Of a DNA stretch of 7,358 nucleotides, positions 1 through 5,398 are shown piece by piece; position 1 is the stretch's first letter; every line of letters starts with the position of its first letter. Made by a program: the position numbers and the translations under genes. Where the stretch lies: positions 1 through 7,358 of the forward strand of contig CALGGD010000341.1 of NCBI GenBank assembly GCA_937916185.1, read 5' to 3'. Origin of the DNA: an uncultured Oxalobacter sp. (GTDB taxonomy: Bacteria > Pseudomonadota > Gammaproteobacteria > Burkholderiales > Burkholderiaceae_D). The notes under the pieces are model-generated. The model was not told the DNA's origin, made no database searches, and saw nothing but the letters and a program-made list of their open reading frames with translations.

Positions 1-83
1 TTGACAATAAAATCCAGTGCCATATTAACCGCATAACGCCCTGACCCTCAACCTGCCCATGATTCCTGGAGTCAGGTACACCC

Positions 84-103
84 GTTTCCTGCCGTGAGGA
101 AAC
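84..103. repeat. 7-bp inverted repeat in the leader
   Basis: GTTTCCT (84-90) and AGGAAAC (97-103) are perfectly complementary around a GCCGTG loop. No T-run follows on the + strand, so it is not a normal intrinsic terminator for transcription in that direction. Only one copy is present, so it is not a CRISPR array. It could be a hairpin in the leader RNA or a remnant of an extragenic repeat. Confidence 0.45.
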
Positions 104-119
104 CGTTGTCACAATGCTG

Positions 120-135
120 ACCACAAATTTGTGGT
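120..135. promoter_or_regulatory. Perfect 16-nt palindrome, candidate operator
   Basis: ACCACAAATTTGTGGT reads identically on both strands. It sits about 145 nt upstream of the ADP-ribosylglycohydrolase start and just upstream of the best promoter-like hexamers I can find. This size and symmetry are typical of the site of a dimeric helix-turn-helix repressor or activator. No regulator gene is present in the window. Operator function is inferred from symmetry and position only. Confidence 0.4.
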
Positions 136-136
136 T

Positions 137-166
137 CTGTCATATCTTGGTCAGACGTTTTACTAT
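137..166 (+). promoter_or_regulatory. Weak sigma70-like promoter candidate
   Basis: CTGTCA (137-142) and TACTAT (161-166) each match four of six positions of the -35 and -10 consensus, with an 18-nt spacer. The pair lies directly after the 120-135 palindrome, an arrangement consistent with a regulated promoter for the three-gene unit starting at 280. The match is weak and the predicted leader is about 105 nt, so this is only a candidate. Confidence 0.22.
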
Positions 167-203
167 TGGCGTATTGTGAAGGTACCTGAAAGAAGGCTTG
201 GAT

Positions 204-239
204 TTCCTGCGGTTTGAGAAAAAAGCTTTCTAACAGGAA
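204..239 (+). promoter_or_regulatory. Leader stem-loop upstream of the first gene
   Basis: TTCCTG (204-209) pairs with CAGGAA (234-239). Inside that, AGAAA (217-221) pairs with TTTCT (227-231) around a five-base loop, giving a two-part hairpin with an asymmetric internal loop. It ends about 30 nt before the GAGGAGAG ribosome binding site (268-275), so it does not directly hide that site. It may affect transcript stability, or it may be chance in a repeat-rich leader. Confidence 0.3.
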
Positions 240-279
240 GCCGGGGTCTTAAAGGTTTTTGGATACTGAGGAGAGCGCG

Positions 280-1566
280 ATGCCGGAATCATTTTTTGAG
301 ATTGAACACTGCCCAGGTGACAGCTGGGCTGAAAAGGTTGTGAATTACAGGACATCTCCCAGGCAGCAGCATCGGCGGGATAAGGTCCGGGGTTCCTTGA
401 TAGGAGGCGCCGCCGGTGATGCACTTGGCTATACTGTGGAATTCATGGGATTGCATGACATCCGTCAGCGATTTGGCAAACGGGGTATCACCGCTTATGA
501 ACCCAACATCAAAGGTTATGGGGTTTTTTCCGATGATACCCAGATGACCCTGTTCACAGCGGAAGGCCTGCTTTCAGGTCAGACCAAGGCAAGCCTGGAA
601 GGCAAGGCTGGACAGCCATACACCTATGTCGCCAGTGCCTATGATGACTGGTATGCAACACAGATTGGTCTGCAGAAAATCCGTGGTTCAGGTGAAGCGG
701 GTACCCACCAGTTCACCTGGCTTTATAACGTTCCTGAACTGCATGCCCGGCGGGCGCCGGGCATGACCTGCATGAAGGCATTGGAAGCATCCCATCGGTC
801 GTATGCAAAAGGCGGCCGCTTCATTGATGCAGCTTCCAATAACAGCAAGGGGTGTGGTGGCGTCATGCGTGTGGCACCAGTCGGGCTGCTCAACACGTTT
901 GGGGATAATCCCGGTCTTGTGATTGAGGAAGGAGCGGCTATTGCCGCCATCACGCATGGTCATCCATTGGGTCAGTGGCCAGCAGCGGTTCTGGCAGAAC
1001 TGGTACGTCACATTGTCTATGACGAATATGACCGTTCTTATGCCCTGAAGGAAGCTGTGCTGAATACAGTCCAGCGTGTCCGTGAACAGCTAAGGTCGCC
1101 CCGTTACTGGACTGAATTGGAACGGCTGTTGACCATGGCAGTTGAACTGGCAGGGAATCGGGAAACTGACGAGAAGAACATCAGGAAACTGGGGGAAGGC
1201 TGGGTAGCAGAGGAGGCATTGGCAATCGCCGTTTATTGTGCCGTCCGCTATGCCGACAGTTTCTCTGACGGCATCATCGCAGCGGTCAACCATGACGGTG
1301 ACAGCGATTCCACTGGAGCCATTGCAGGCAACATTCTGGGGGCCTGGCTGGGTATCAGTGGCATAGAGCGGAAATGGCAGGATAACCTGGAACTGAAAGA
1401 GGTCATTCTTGAGATTGCGGACGATCTGTGCGATGGCTGTGCAATGGGTGAAATGATTGATTATGACGACAGGCAATGGACAGACAAATATGTCTTCTGT
1501 ACCTATCCATTTACAAAACTCGATTCCAGTAAAGATTTTTTCGACGGGTTGTTTGATGAAAAGTGA
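280..1566 (+). CDS. ADP-ribosylglycohydrolase family protein (ARH/DraG-like)
   Basis: The protein has 428 residues. The family removes ADP-ribose from modified proteins or nucleic acids, or cleaves related ADP-ribosyl compounds, using two metal ions held by acidic residues. Family marks are visible in order: GGAAGDALG (residues 42-50), the metal-binding SDDTQM (84-89), GCGGVMRVAPVG (191-202), a THGHP motif, and HDGDSDSTGA (338-347) with the second acidic metal cluster. All expected metal ligands appear present, so the enzyme should be active. It is longer than the usual 300-360 residues because of about 35 N-terminal residues and an inserted segment after the first metal motif. I chose ATG 280 because GAGGAGAG lies four bases upstream; an in-frame TTG at 259 lacks such a site. 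It overlaps the next gene by 11 nt, implying one transcript. The substrate is unknown: reversal of regulatory or toxin-driven ADP-ribosylation is possible. Confidence 0.93.
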   Translation: MPESFFEIEHCPGDSWAEKVVNYRTSPRQQHRRDKVRGSLIGGAAGDALGYTVEFMGLHDIRQRFGKRGITAYEPNIKGYGVFSDDTQMTLFTAEGLLSGQTKASLEGKAGQPYTYVASAYDDWYATQIGLQKIRGSGEAGTHQFTWLYNVPELHARRAPGMTCMKALEASHRSYAKGGRFIDAASNNSKGCGGVMRVAPVGLLNTFGDNPGLVIEEGAAIAAITHGHPLGQWPAAVLAELVRHIVYDEYDRSYALKEAVLNTVQRVREQLRSPRYWTELERLLTMAVELAGNRETDEKNIRKLGEGWVAEEALAIAVYCAVRYADSFSDGIIAAVNHDGDSDSTGAIAGNILGAWLGISGIERKWQDNLELKEVILEIADDLCDGCAMGEMIDYDDRQWTDKYVFCTYPFTKLDSSKDFFDGLFDEK

Positions 1567-1768
1567 TGAAGTACAGGCAAAGGTCAAAGCATTGCCAGAT
1601 GAAATATTCCTTCTGCCCGGCGCCATCTACTACGAGTGCTGCTGCAATCTGTTTGAGGTCTATGTAGTCCGTGGTGATGACAGTCAACTTACGCCATCTG
1701 AGCATCTGGTAAAGCTTGACGCAGAACCGCAGAAACCTGTGTTTGCCACTGAATGGAGTGAAACATGA
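1556..1768 (+). CDS. Small hypothetical protein (70 aa) in the ADP-ribosylglycohydrolase unit
   Basis: I do not recognise this protein. It starts at ATG 1556 inside the last codons of the ADP-ribosylglycohydrolase gene (11-nt overlap) and its TGA overlaps the ATG of the next gene, so it is probably translated by coupling; its own ribosome binding site is poor. Visible features are an acidic/basic N-terminal stretch, a central beta-like hydrophobic part (EIFLLPGAIYYE) followed by three consecutive cysteines (C28-C30), then LFEVYVVRGDD and a polar tail. There is no signal peptide and no membrane segment. A longer in-frame reading from 1457 exists but lies wholly within the upstream gene and is unlikely. 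The conserved-looking overlap on both sides supports a real gene. A small accessory, adaptor or immunity-like partner is possible but unproven. Confidence 0.72.
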   Translation: MKSDEVQAKVKALPDEIFLLPGAIYYECCCNLFEVYVVRGDDSQLTPSEHLVKLDAEPQKPVFATEWSET

Positions 1769-2925
1769 TTGAGATGCCAGGAAAGGACAACTTCAAGGGC
1801 TGGTTCGACATCTTTGAATGGTCTGCCCCTGTGTGCGAGACGCCAGAAGAAACCCTTTCACGCTTCAATGAACTGGATGTCTGCAACAAGACCATCAAGG
1901 ACATCCGTGTCATTGGGGCGGTTTGGGATTCTGGTCTTGATGCCATGAAGAAGCTTCTCATTGATAGCTTGAAAGGGGAGGTCGTCAGCGAGAACAGCGG
2001 GATTCCCCGCAGCGATGATTATGATATGTTCCTCGTGGATGATTCAGCGCTGGTCAGTGAACCGCTGGCCATTGAGTTCACCGATGGTACCTCCTTTGAG
2101 TTCATGCCCTGTCAGGACGACCAATCCCGCATGTCGGTGAATACAATTCCCCGTGAAGTCGAGGACGGGCTGAACCACAACAATTTTTCCTTGTCCAAAG
2201 TTTTGTTCAAGGATTGTGTTGGTGGACGGATTACAGGGCTTGAAATCCGACCGGAATCAGCATTTCCGGCAAACTTTCAGTTGGACGATGATTGGAAAGC
2301 AGACTGGACCACAATCCGATATGAGTTCAGCCTGTTGGATCGATTTGACCAGAAGAAAGACTTGGTTGTCGGACATATCAAATATCCTTTTGAAAGGTAT
2401 GGCAATTTTGCCATTTCGCTGCATGACGCCGGTCATTTTCAGCCTTTGAAAGTCCAGTTTTCAGACATGCGGGAAAGCAGGAAGCCCATTTCCCAGCTCT
2501 GCCTGCCATTGGGTGCAACCGTGGGCGGAACCTTTCGGATCGGTCTCATGCCTGAAAAGGACATGAATGCGGAGCGGAAATTCATATCTTCAAAGCAATT
2601 TCATATCACCCTCGAGGATGATGACTTTACAGATCTCCTTAGCTGCTTTTTCATCTCCCATTACGACCCTGATATTCAAGACCAACGTTATCATGCTGAT
2701 AAAGCCTATTTCGATTGGTATGACATCAACCAGTTCACTTTTGAGGATATGAAGAAGGTTATCGCTGATATCAGGGCTTGGGCGGCCTTGCTCCAAAAGC
2801 GTGAACCATTTGATGACAAAAAAATAAAGGAATGGTTTTCATGGCAATTGGGATGGTTGGACGGAAGTGTCCTTGACTTCTATCAGTTGGACGATGATGA
2901 AACCAAGAACTATGACCGCTTTTGA
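1765..2925 (+). CDS. Hypothetical acidic protein (386 aa), third gene of the unit
   Basis: I do not recognise a named family. It begins at ATG 1765 through an ATGA overlap with the 70-aa gene, with GGAG (1755-1758) six bases before the start. It appears soluble: no signal peptide or membrane helix is visible. The first 100 residues include a WFDIFEWSAPVCE stretch. Residues around 105-120 have a beta-rich IEFTDGTSFEFMP segment. The middle is rich in beta-like strands and aromatic residues. The C-terminal 90 residues look helical, with many Trp and Asp. Acidic runs recur, and QLDDD occurs at residues 172-176 and 374-378, encoded by an identical 16-nt DNA stretch. The same frame continues after the TGA for 37 more sense codons (see 2926-3039), so the protein may be slightly truncated. 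It is presumably a partner of the upstream ADP-ribosylglycohydrolase. Confidence 0.8.
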   Translation: MIEMPGKDNFKGWFDIFEWSAPVCETPEETLSRFNELDVCNKTIKDIRVIGAVWDSGLDAMKKLLIDSLKGEVVSENSGIPRSDDYDMFLVDDSALVSEPLAIEFTDGTSFEFMPCQDDQSRMSVNTIPREVEDGLNHNNFSLSKVLFKDCVGGRITGLEIRPESAFPANFQLDDDWKADWTTIRYEFSLLDRFDQKKDLVVGHIKYPFERYGNFAISLHDAGHFQPLKVQFSDMRESRKPISQLCLPLGATVGGTFRIGLMPEKDMNAERKFISSKQFHITLEDDDFTDLLSCFFISHYDPDIQDQRYHADKAYFDWYDINQFTFEDMKKVIADIRAWAALLQKREPFDDKKIKEWFSWQLGWLDGSVLDFYQLDDDETKNYDRF

Positions 2926-3039
2926 TGCTGGCTGGGAATCCATGACAGGATGGTGGATGCCATTGATCTTTCCCGCAAACTGGGCGGTCACAGGCTGGAA
3001 GCCAAAAACATGAAACTGTTCTTGGAAAAGATGGATTAG
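2926..3039 (+). other. In-frame continuation after the stop of the 386-aa gene
   Basis: Directly after the TGA at 2923-2925, the same reading frame stays open for 37 codons to a TAG at 3037-3039. It encodes a natural-looking helical sequence beginning CWLGIHDRMVDAIDLSRKLG and ending FLEKMD. Two readings fit. It may be the former C-terminus of the 386-aa protein, cut off by a recent stop mutation. Alternatively, LSRKLG...AK...LFLEKM may be the decayed N-terminal helices of the IHF/HU-like gene whose C-terminal part follows. I cannot decide between them from one sequence. Confidence 0.4.
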
Positions 3040-3251
3040 CATATGCGTGACAAGGTTGCCCGCCTTGGTCAGGATCCCCGTACCGGTGAGAAAAAATCAT
3101 TAGCGCAAGAAGGGGTGTTACATTCCATCCCAGTGCAAAACTGAAGAAACTGCGGAAGAAGGCATCGACCAATAACGCATTGCGCGTACACAATGCTCGT
3201 AGGCAATTGCTACTCAAAAGCGTGATGGATGCAGTGCAAAATTACGATTAA
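3040..3251 (+). pseudogene. Broken IHF-alpha/HU-family DNA-binding protein remnant
   Basis: From 3043 the frame reads MRDKVARLGQDPRTGEKK, matching the beta-arm region of IHF-alpha, which in E. coli runs LRDKNQRPGRNPKTGE. It then goes out of frame within a run of six A residues (3091-3096). The next frame continues IISARRGVTFHPSAKLKKL, matching the family's ITARRVVTF...KLK ending. Restoring one A gives a gap-free alignment of the same length as IHF-alpha between TGE and VTF. The N-terminal dimerisation half is missing or reduced to the doubtful piece at 2926-3039, and a TAG lies at 3037. After KLKKL an unrelated-looking basic tail runs to TAA 3249-3251. The intact family bends DNA as a dimer; this copy should be non-functional. 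It may be a leftover of a duplicated or mobile copy. Confidence 0.62.
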
Positions 3252-3256
3252 ACAAA

Positions 3257-3285
3257 TGGTCAACTATGGATTTAAACGGAATAAT
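3257..3285 (+). promoter_or_regulatory. Candidate promoter for the AAA ATPase gene
   Basis: TGGTCA (3257-3262) and AATAAT (3280-3285) are separated by 17 nt and match four and five of six consensus positions. They lie in an AT-richer patch just after the pseudogene and would give a leader of about 25 nt before the ATPase start at 3318. This fits the ATPase being transcribed separately from the upstream unit. The call rests on pattern only. Confidence 0.3.
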
Positions 3286-3317
3286 GTCTTATTCTATATA
3301 CGCAAGGGGGGTGACAG

Positions 3318-4574
3318 ATGTATGTACGCAGAGATATTGAAAAGCTGCTTCTGGAGGCGGCTGAGTCGTTTCAGGTCATTACGCTTTATGGAAGCAGGCA
3401 GGTCGGAAAGACAACCACCGTTGATCATCTTTTTGGTGATGATTTTGATTTCGTGACGCTTGATGACACTGAAGAACTGGCGCTCGCGCTGGCAAATCCC
3501 CGCGCTTTTCTGGAATCACACCCTTGGCCGCTTATCATTGACGAGGTTCAAAAGGCGGTCGGTCTCTTGAGTGAGGTCAAGAAGATAGTCGATGCACAGA
3601 GAAAGGTTTGGATGAAGAACAATGAGCTGCGGAAACTCATGTTCGTTTTGACCGGTTCCAACCAATTTGAGCTTCAGGAGGGCATATCGGAGTCTCTTGC
3701 GGGCAGGACTGCGGTGATTAACATGTCTGGATTCACGCAGATGGAGAAGCGGGAAACACAAGGTGCTCTTTTTACAGTCGATTTTGAAAGCCTTATGCAG
3801 AAACAGCGTGCCCATCCGGGTCTTTACAGGAGCAGCAGGGATGTTTTTGAAGATATATTCCAAGGAGGGATGCCTGATATCTGCACTGGAGTATCTGCAC
3901 GGGATATCTATTACAAAGCCTATATTGATACGTATATTGAAAAAGATGTCAGGAAACTGATCAGCGCTTCAAGCGAAATGCAGTTCCGTAGGTTCATTTC
4001 ACTGATTGCCCTTCGGACAGCACAGCAGGTTGTTTACAGTGAGATATCGAATGCACTGGGAATCAATGTCGAAACGTGCAAGCGGTGGATTTCGATTCTG
4101 CAGACTTCAGGCATTATCTTTCTCCTGGAACCGTATATGGCAAATGCCTCCAAGCGTATCATTAAAGCCCCAAAGCTGTATTTCATGGATACGGGGCTTT
4201 GCGCTTATCTATGCAAATGGCCGAATGCAGGAATGCTTGCGGACTGTGCCATGAGTGGTGCGTTCTTTGAGACATATGTGGTCAGCGAGATCATCAAGAG
4301 TTTCTACAACAACGGTGTAGAGCCACGGCAGTACCTGTACTATTACAGGGATATCGATAAAAAAGAGGTGGACATCCTGCTGGTCAAGGACGGGGCATTG
4401 TATCCTGTGGAAATCAAGAAAGGCATGGCACCCAGCAAGCCGACAAAAAACTTCAGGGTATTGGAAAAATATAAGATGCCCATCATGCGTGGCATGGTGG
4501 TAGACAACGCAGAGAAGATGCGGGCATTGAATGACAATGCGTTTGTTTTTCCGGTATCACTGCTTGGGGTGTGA
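3318..4574 (+). CDS. AAA ATPase with DUF4143-type C-terminus
   Basis: The 418-residue protein has the architecture of the widespread AAA_14/DUF4143 group of stand-alone ATP-binding proteins. Walker A is GSRQVGKTT (25-33), Walker B is PLIIDEVQK (71-79), LTGSNQ (111-116) fits sensor 1, and SLAGR (126-130) follows. A helix-turn-helix-like segment, ALGINVETCKRWISILQTSG, lies near the middle of the C-terminal half, then APKLYFMDTGLCAYL. The end has FFETYVVSEI, KKEVDILLV and YPVEIKKG, the spaced acidic residues and E-x-K of a PD-(D/E)XK nuclease-like fold. Length is normal and nothing looks broken. The GGGGGG-rich ribosome binding site (3305-3311) precedes ATG 3318 closely. The cellular role of this family is poorly known; members are scattered among bacteria and often look horizontally acquired. 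No dedicated partner gene is visible here. Confidence 0.9.
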   Translation: MYVRRDIEKLLLEAAESFQVITLYGSRQVGKTTTVDHLFGDDFDFVTLDDTEELALALANPRAFLESHPWPLIIDEVQKAVGLLSEVKKIVDAQRKVWMKNNELRKLMFVLTGSNQFELQEGISESLAGRTAVINMSGFTQMEKRETQGALFTVDFESLMQKQRAHPGLYRSSRDVFEDIFQGGMPDICTGVSARDIYYKAYIDTYIEKDVRKLISASSEMQFRRFISLIALRTAQQVVYSEISNALGINVETCKRWISILQTSGIIFLLEPYMANASKRIIKAPKLYFMDTGLCAYLCKWPNAGMLADCAMSGAFFETYVVSEIIKSFYNNGVEPRQYLYYYRDIDKKEVDILLVKDGALYPVEIKKGMAPSKPTKNFRVLEKYKMPIMRGMVVDNAEKMRALNDNAFVFPVSLLGV

Positions 4575-4610
4575 AAACGTCAATCGGATAATAAACCTAT
4601 CCTGGACTGT

Positions 4611-5060
4611 CTACTCATATCTGACAAACAGCTGCACCCAATAAACCCTGCCATTACGGTCCTGGTACCTGCCGATGCCAGTGAACTCGAAGTCAGGGGA
4701 CATGATGTTCCTTCGGTGTCCAGGTGAGTTCATCCAGTTGGTGAAAAACGCTTGGGTATCAATGCCTTCACCATAGGCGATGTTCTCCCCTGCTTTCCTG
4801 AAAGGGATGCCGTTATCTTTGATTACACTGCCTGGATTCCTGCCGTCAGGTCTTGTATGGCTGTAAACCCGTGATAGTTCACGGGCACGGATTGCCGCTG
4901 CCTCATAAAGACCTTCATCCTGTTCCAAGGCAGGCAGTCCGGCATGATGCCGTGCATTGTTGACATAGTCGAGCATCCTATCAAGTTCTTCTGCACGGGC
5001 AGGAGACATGAGGATGAAGGTCCAGAAAAACATGACCAGGCAACGTAATAGTGTTTTCAT
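4611..5060 (-). CDS. Secreted CAP-superfamily (SCP/YkwD-like) protein
   Basis: The 149-residue protein starts with a clear signal peptide: MKTLLR, a hydrophobic core VMFFWTFILM, and an SPARA cleavage site near residue 23, so the mature protein should be exported to the periplasm or outside. The mature part is a single CAP domain: YVNNARHHAGLPAL (32-45), RARELSRVYSHTRPDG (58-73), GENIAYGEG (91-99), NWMNSPGHRRNIM (108-120) and a closing GIGRY...YWVQLFV. The family's clustered His/Glu residues are present (E61, H68, E92, H115). I chose ATG 5060 because AAGGGA lies about seven bases upstream and the signal peptide begins there; the frame is open to an ATG at 5159, but that would bury the signal peptide. 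The function of bacterial CAP proteins is mostly unknown; no enzyme activity can be assigned. It is convergent with the AAA ATPase (36 nt between stops). Confidence 0.9.
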   Translation of the reverse strand: MKTLLRCLVMFFWTFILMSPARAEELDRMLDYVNNARHHAGLPALEQDEGLYEAAAIRARELSRVYSHTRPDGRNPGSVIKDNGIPFRKAGENIAYGEGIDTQAFFTNWMNSPGHRRNIMSPDFEFTGIGRYQDRNGRVYWVQLFVRYE

Positions 5061-5176
5061 GTTTTTTCCCTTCAAGACATCAACCAACCTTTCGAGCGGA
5101 AGCCGAATCCTTTCCATAAAAATCAGCCTTGGCAATGATGGGACTTTCACTATGGTCAACCTTGGTCAGAAATGCA

Positions 5177-5191
5177 GAAAAACGGTTTTTC
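5177..5191. promoter_or_regulatory. 15-nt perfect palindrome between CAP gene and prs
   Basis: GAAAAAC and GTTTTTC flank a single central G, giving a perfect odd-length palindrome. It lies 117 bases upstream of the CAP gene start and about 160 bases upstream of the likely prs promoter. A regulator binding site is possible; with only one central base a stable RNA hairpin is unlikely. Function is inferred from symmetry alone. Confidence 0.3.
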
Positions 5192-5326
5192 GAGTCGTGG
5201 TTGCTATCAGTTTCCTTGAGAAAGCCAGTGCCTGAATATACTCAGTCTATCATGGTTTTTCCTAAAAAAGCATTTTAGAATCAATAGCTTTGTGGCTGAT
5301 AAAAGACCAGATAGTGTCAAATTGGC

Positions 5327-5357
5327 TTCAACAAGATTTGGGAAAATTGTATATACT
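5327..5357 (+). promoter_or_regulatory. Likely prs promoter
   Basis: TATACT (5352-5357) matches five of six bases of the -10 consensus, with TG nearby at 5348-5349. The best -35 is a weak TTCAAC (5327-5332) with a 19-nt spacer. Transcription would start near 5364, about 35 nt before the chosen prs start codon at 5399. It would exclude the upstream ATG at 5378 only weakly, as that also lies within the transcript. Confidence 0.42.
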
Positions 5358-5398
5358 CTCACCTATGCACTGAACCGATGACGGAAAGAAGCCGAATC

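Larger units (their letters stand above)
1..279. other. Gene-free leader rich in inverted repeats
   Basis: I see no convincing coding sequence in this stretch on either strand. It holds several short inverted repeats: CCTGAC (40-45) with GTCAGG (71-76), CCTG/CAGG around GAGT (65-76), a 7-bp stem GTTTCCT/AGGAAAC (84-103), the 16-nt palindrome at 120-135, CTGACCA (117-123) with TGGTCAG (148-154), and the two-part stem at 204-239. This density suggests either a regulated 5' leader for the ADP-ribosylglycohydrolase unit or the remains of the 3' end of a gene just outside the window. It is not recognised as any known riboswitch. Confidence 0.5.
5061..5398. other. Divergent intergenic region between the CAP gene and prs
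   Basis: This 338-base stretch carries the upstream regions of two divergent genes. I see the palindrome at 5177-5191, a small CTAAAA/TTTTAG inverted repeat (5262-5278) and a likely prs promoter near 5352-5357. The tRNA-Gln gene often found upstream of prs in related bacteria is not visible here, and no reading frame looks like a real gene. The 11-mer GAAGCCGAATC occurs twice (near 5099 and at 5388-5398), the second directly before the prs start. Confidence 0.6.

Noticed and set aside
1..28. TTGACA at 1-6 with TATTAA at 23-28 as the main promoter
   Set aside because: The -35 is perfect but the -10 is weak, and it lies over 250 bases from the first gene with repeats in between; it may belong to something else or be chance.
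84..103. CRISPR repeat-like hairpin
   Set aside because: Only one copy exists, with no spacers or cas genes in view.
259..279. TTG start seven codons upstream of the ADP-ribosylglycohydrolase ATG
   Set aside because: GAGGAGAG is correctly spaced for ATG 280 and would lie inside the coding region for TTG 259.
1090..1626. Antisense reading frame of 178 codons opposite the ADP-ribosylglycohydrolase
   Set aside because: It mirrors a gene with strong family motifs and itself shows no domain or ribosome binding site.
2771..3217. Minus-strand reading frame of 148 codons across the pseudogene region
   Set aside because: Its composition is rich in Pro, His, Cys and Trp without any motif, and the + strand carries recognisable IHF-like sequence there.
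3229..3456. Short + strand frame overlapping the start of the AAA ATPase
   Set aside because: It lies out of frame over the Walker A region of a well-supported gene.
5061..5159. Longer N-terminus for the CAP protein from ATG 5159 or 5117
   Set aside because: It would place 19-33 residues before a clear signal peptide; ATG 5060 has a good ribosome binding site.
5262..5278. CTAAAA/TTTTAG as a terminator
   Set aside because: The stem has only A-T pairs plus one G-C pair and no gene ends nearby.
5378..5398. Upstream ATG for prs
   Set aside because: The purine-rich site GGAAAGAAG is placed for ATG 5399, and the extra seven residues do not resemble other PRPP synthetases.
5099..5398. GAAGCCGAATC occurring twice around the CAP-prs intergenic region
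   Set aside because: One 11-mer pair without symmetry or further copies is too little to call a repeat element.
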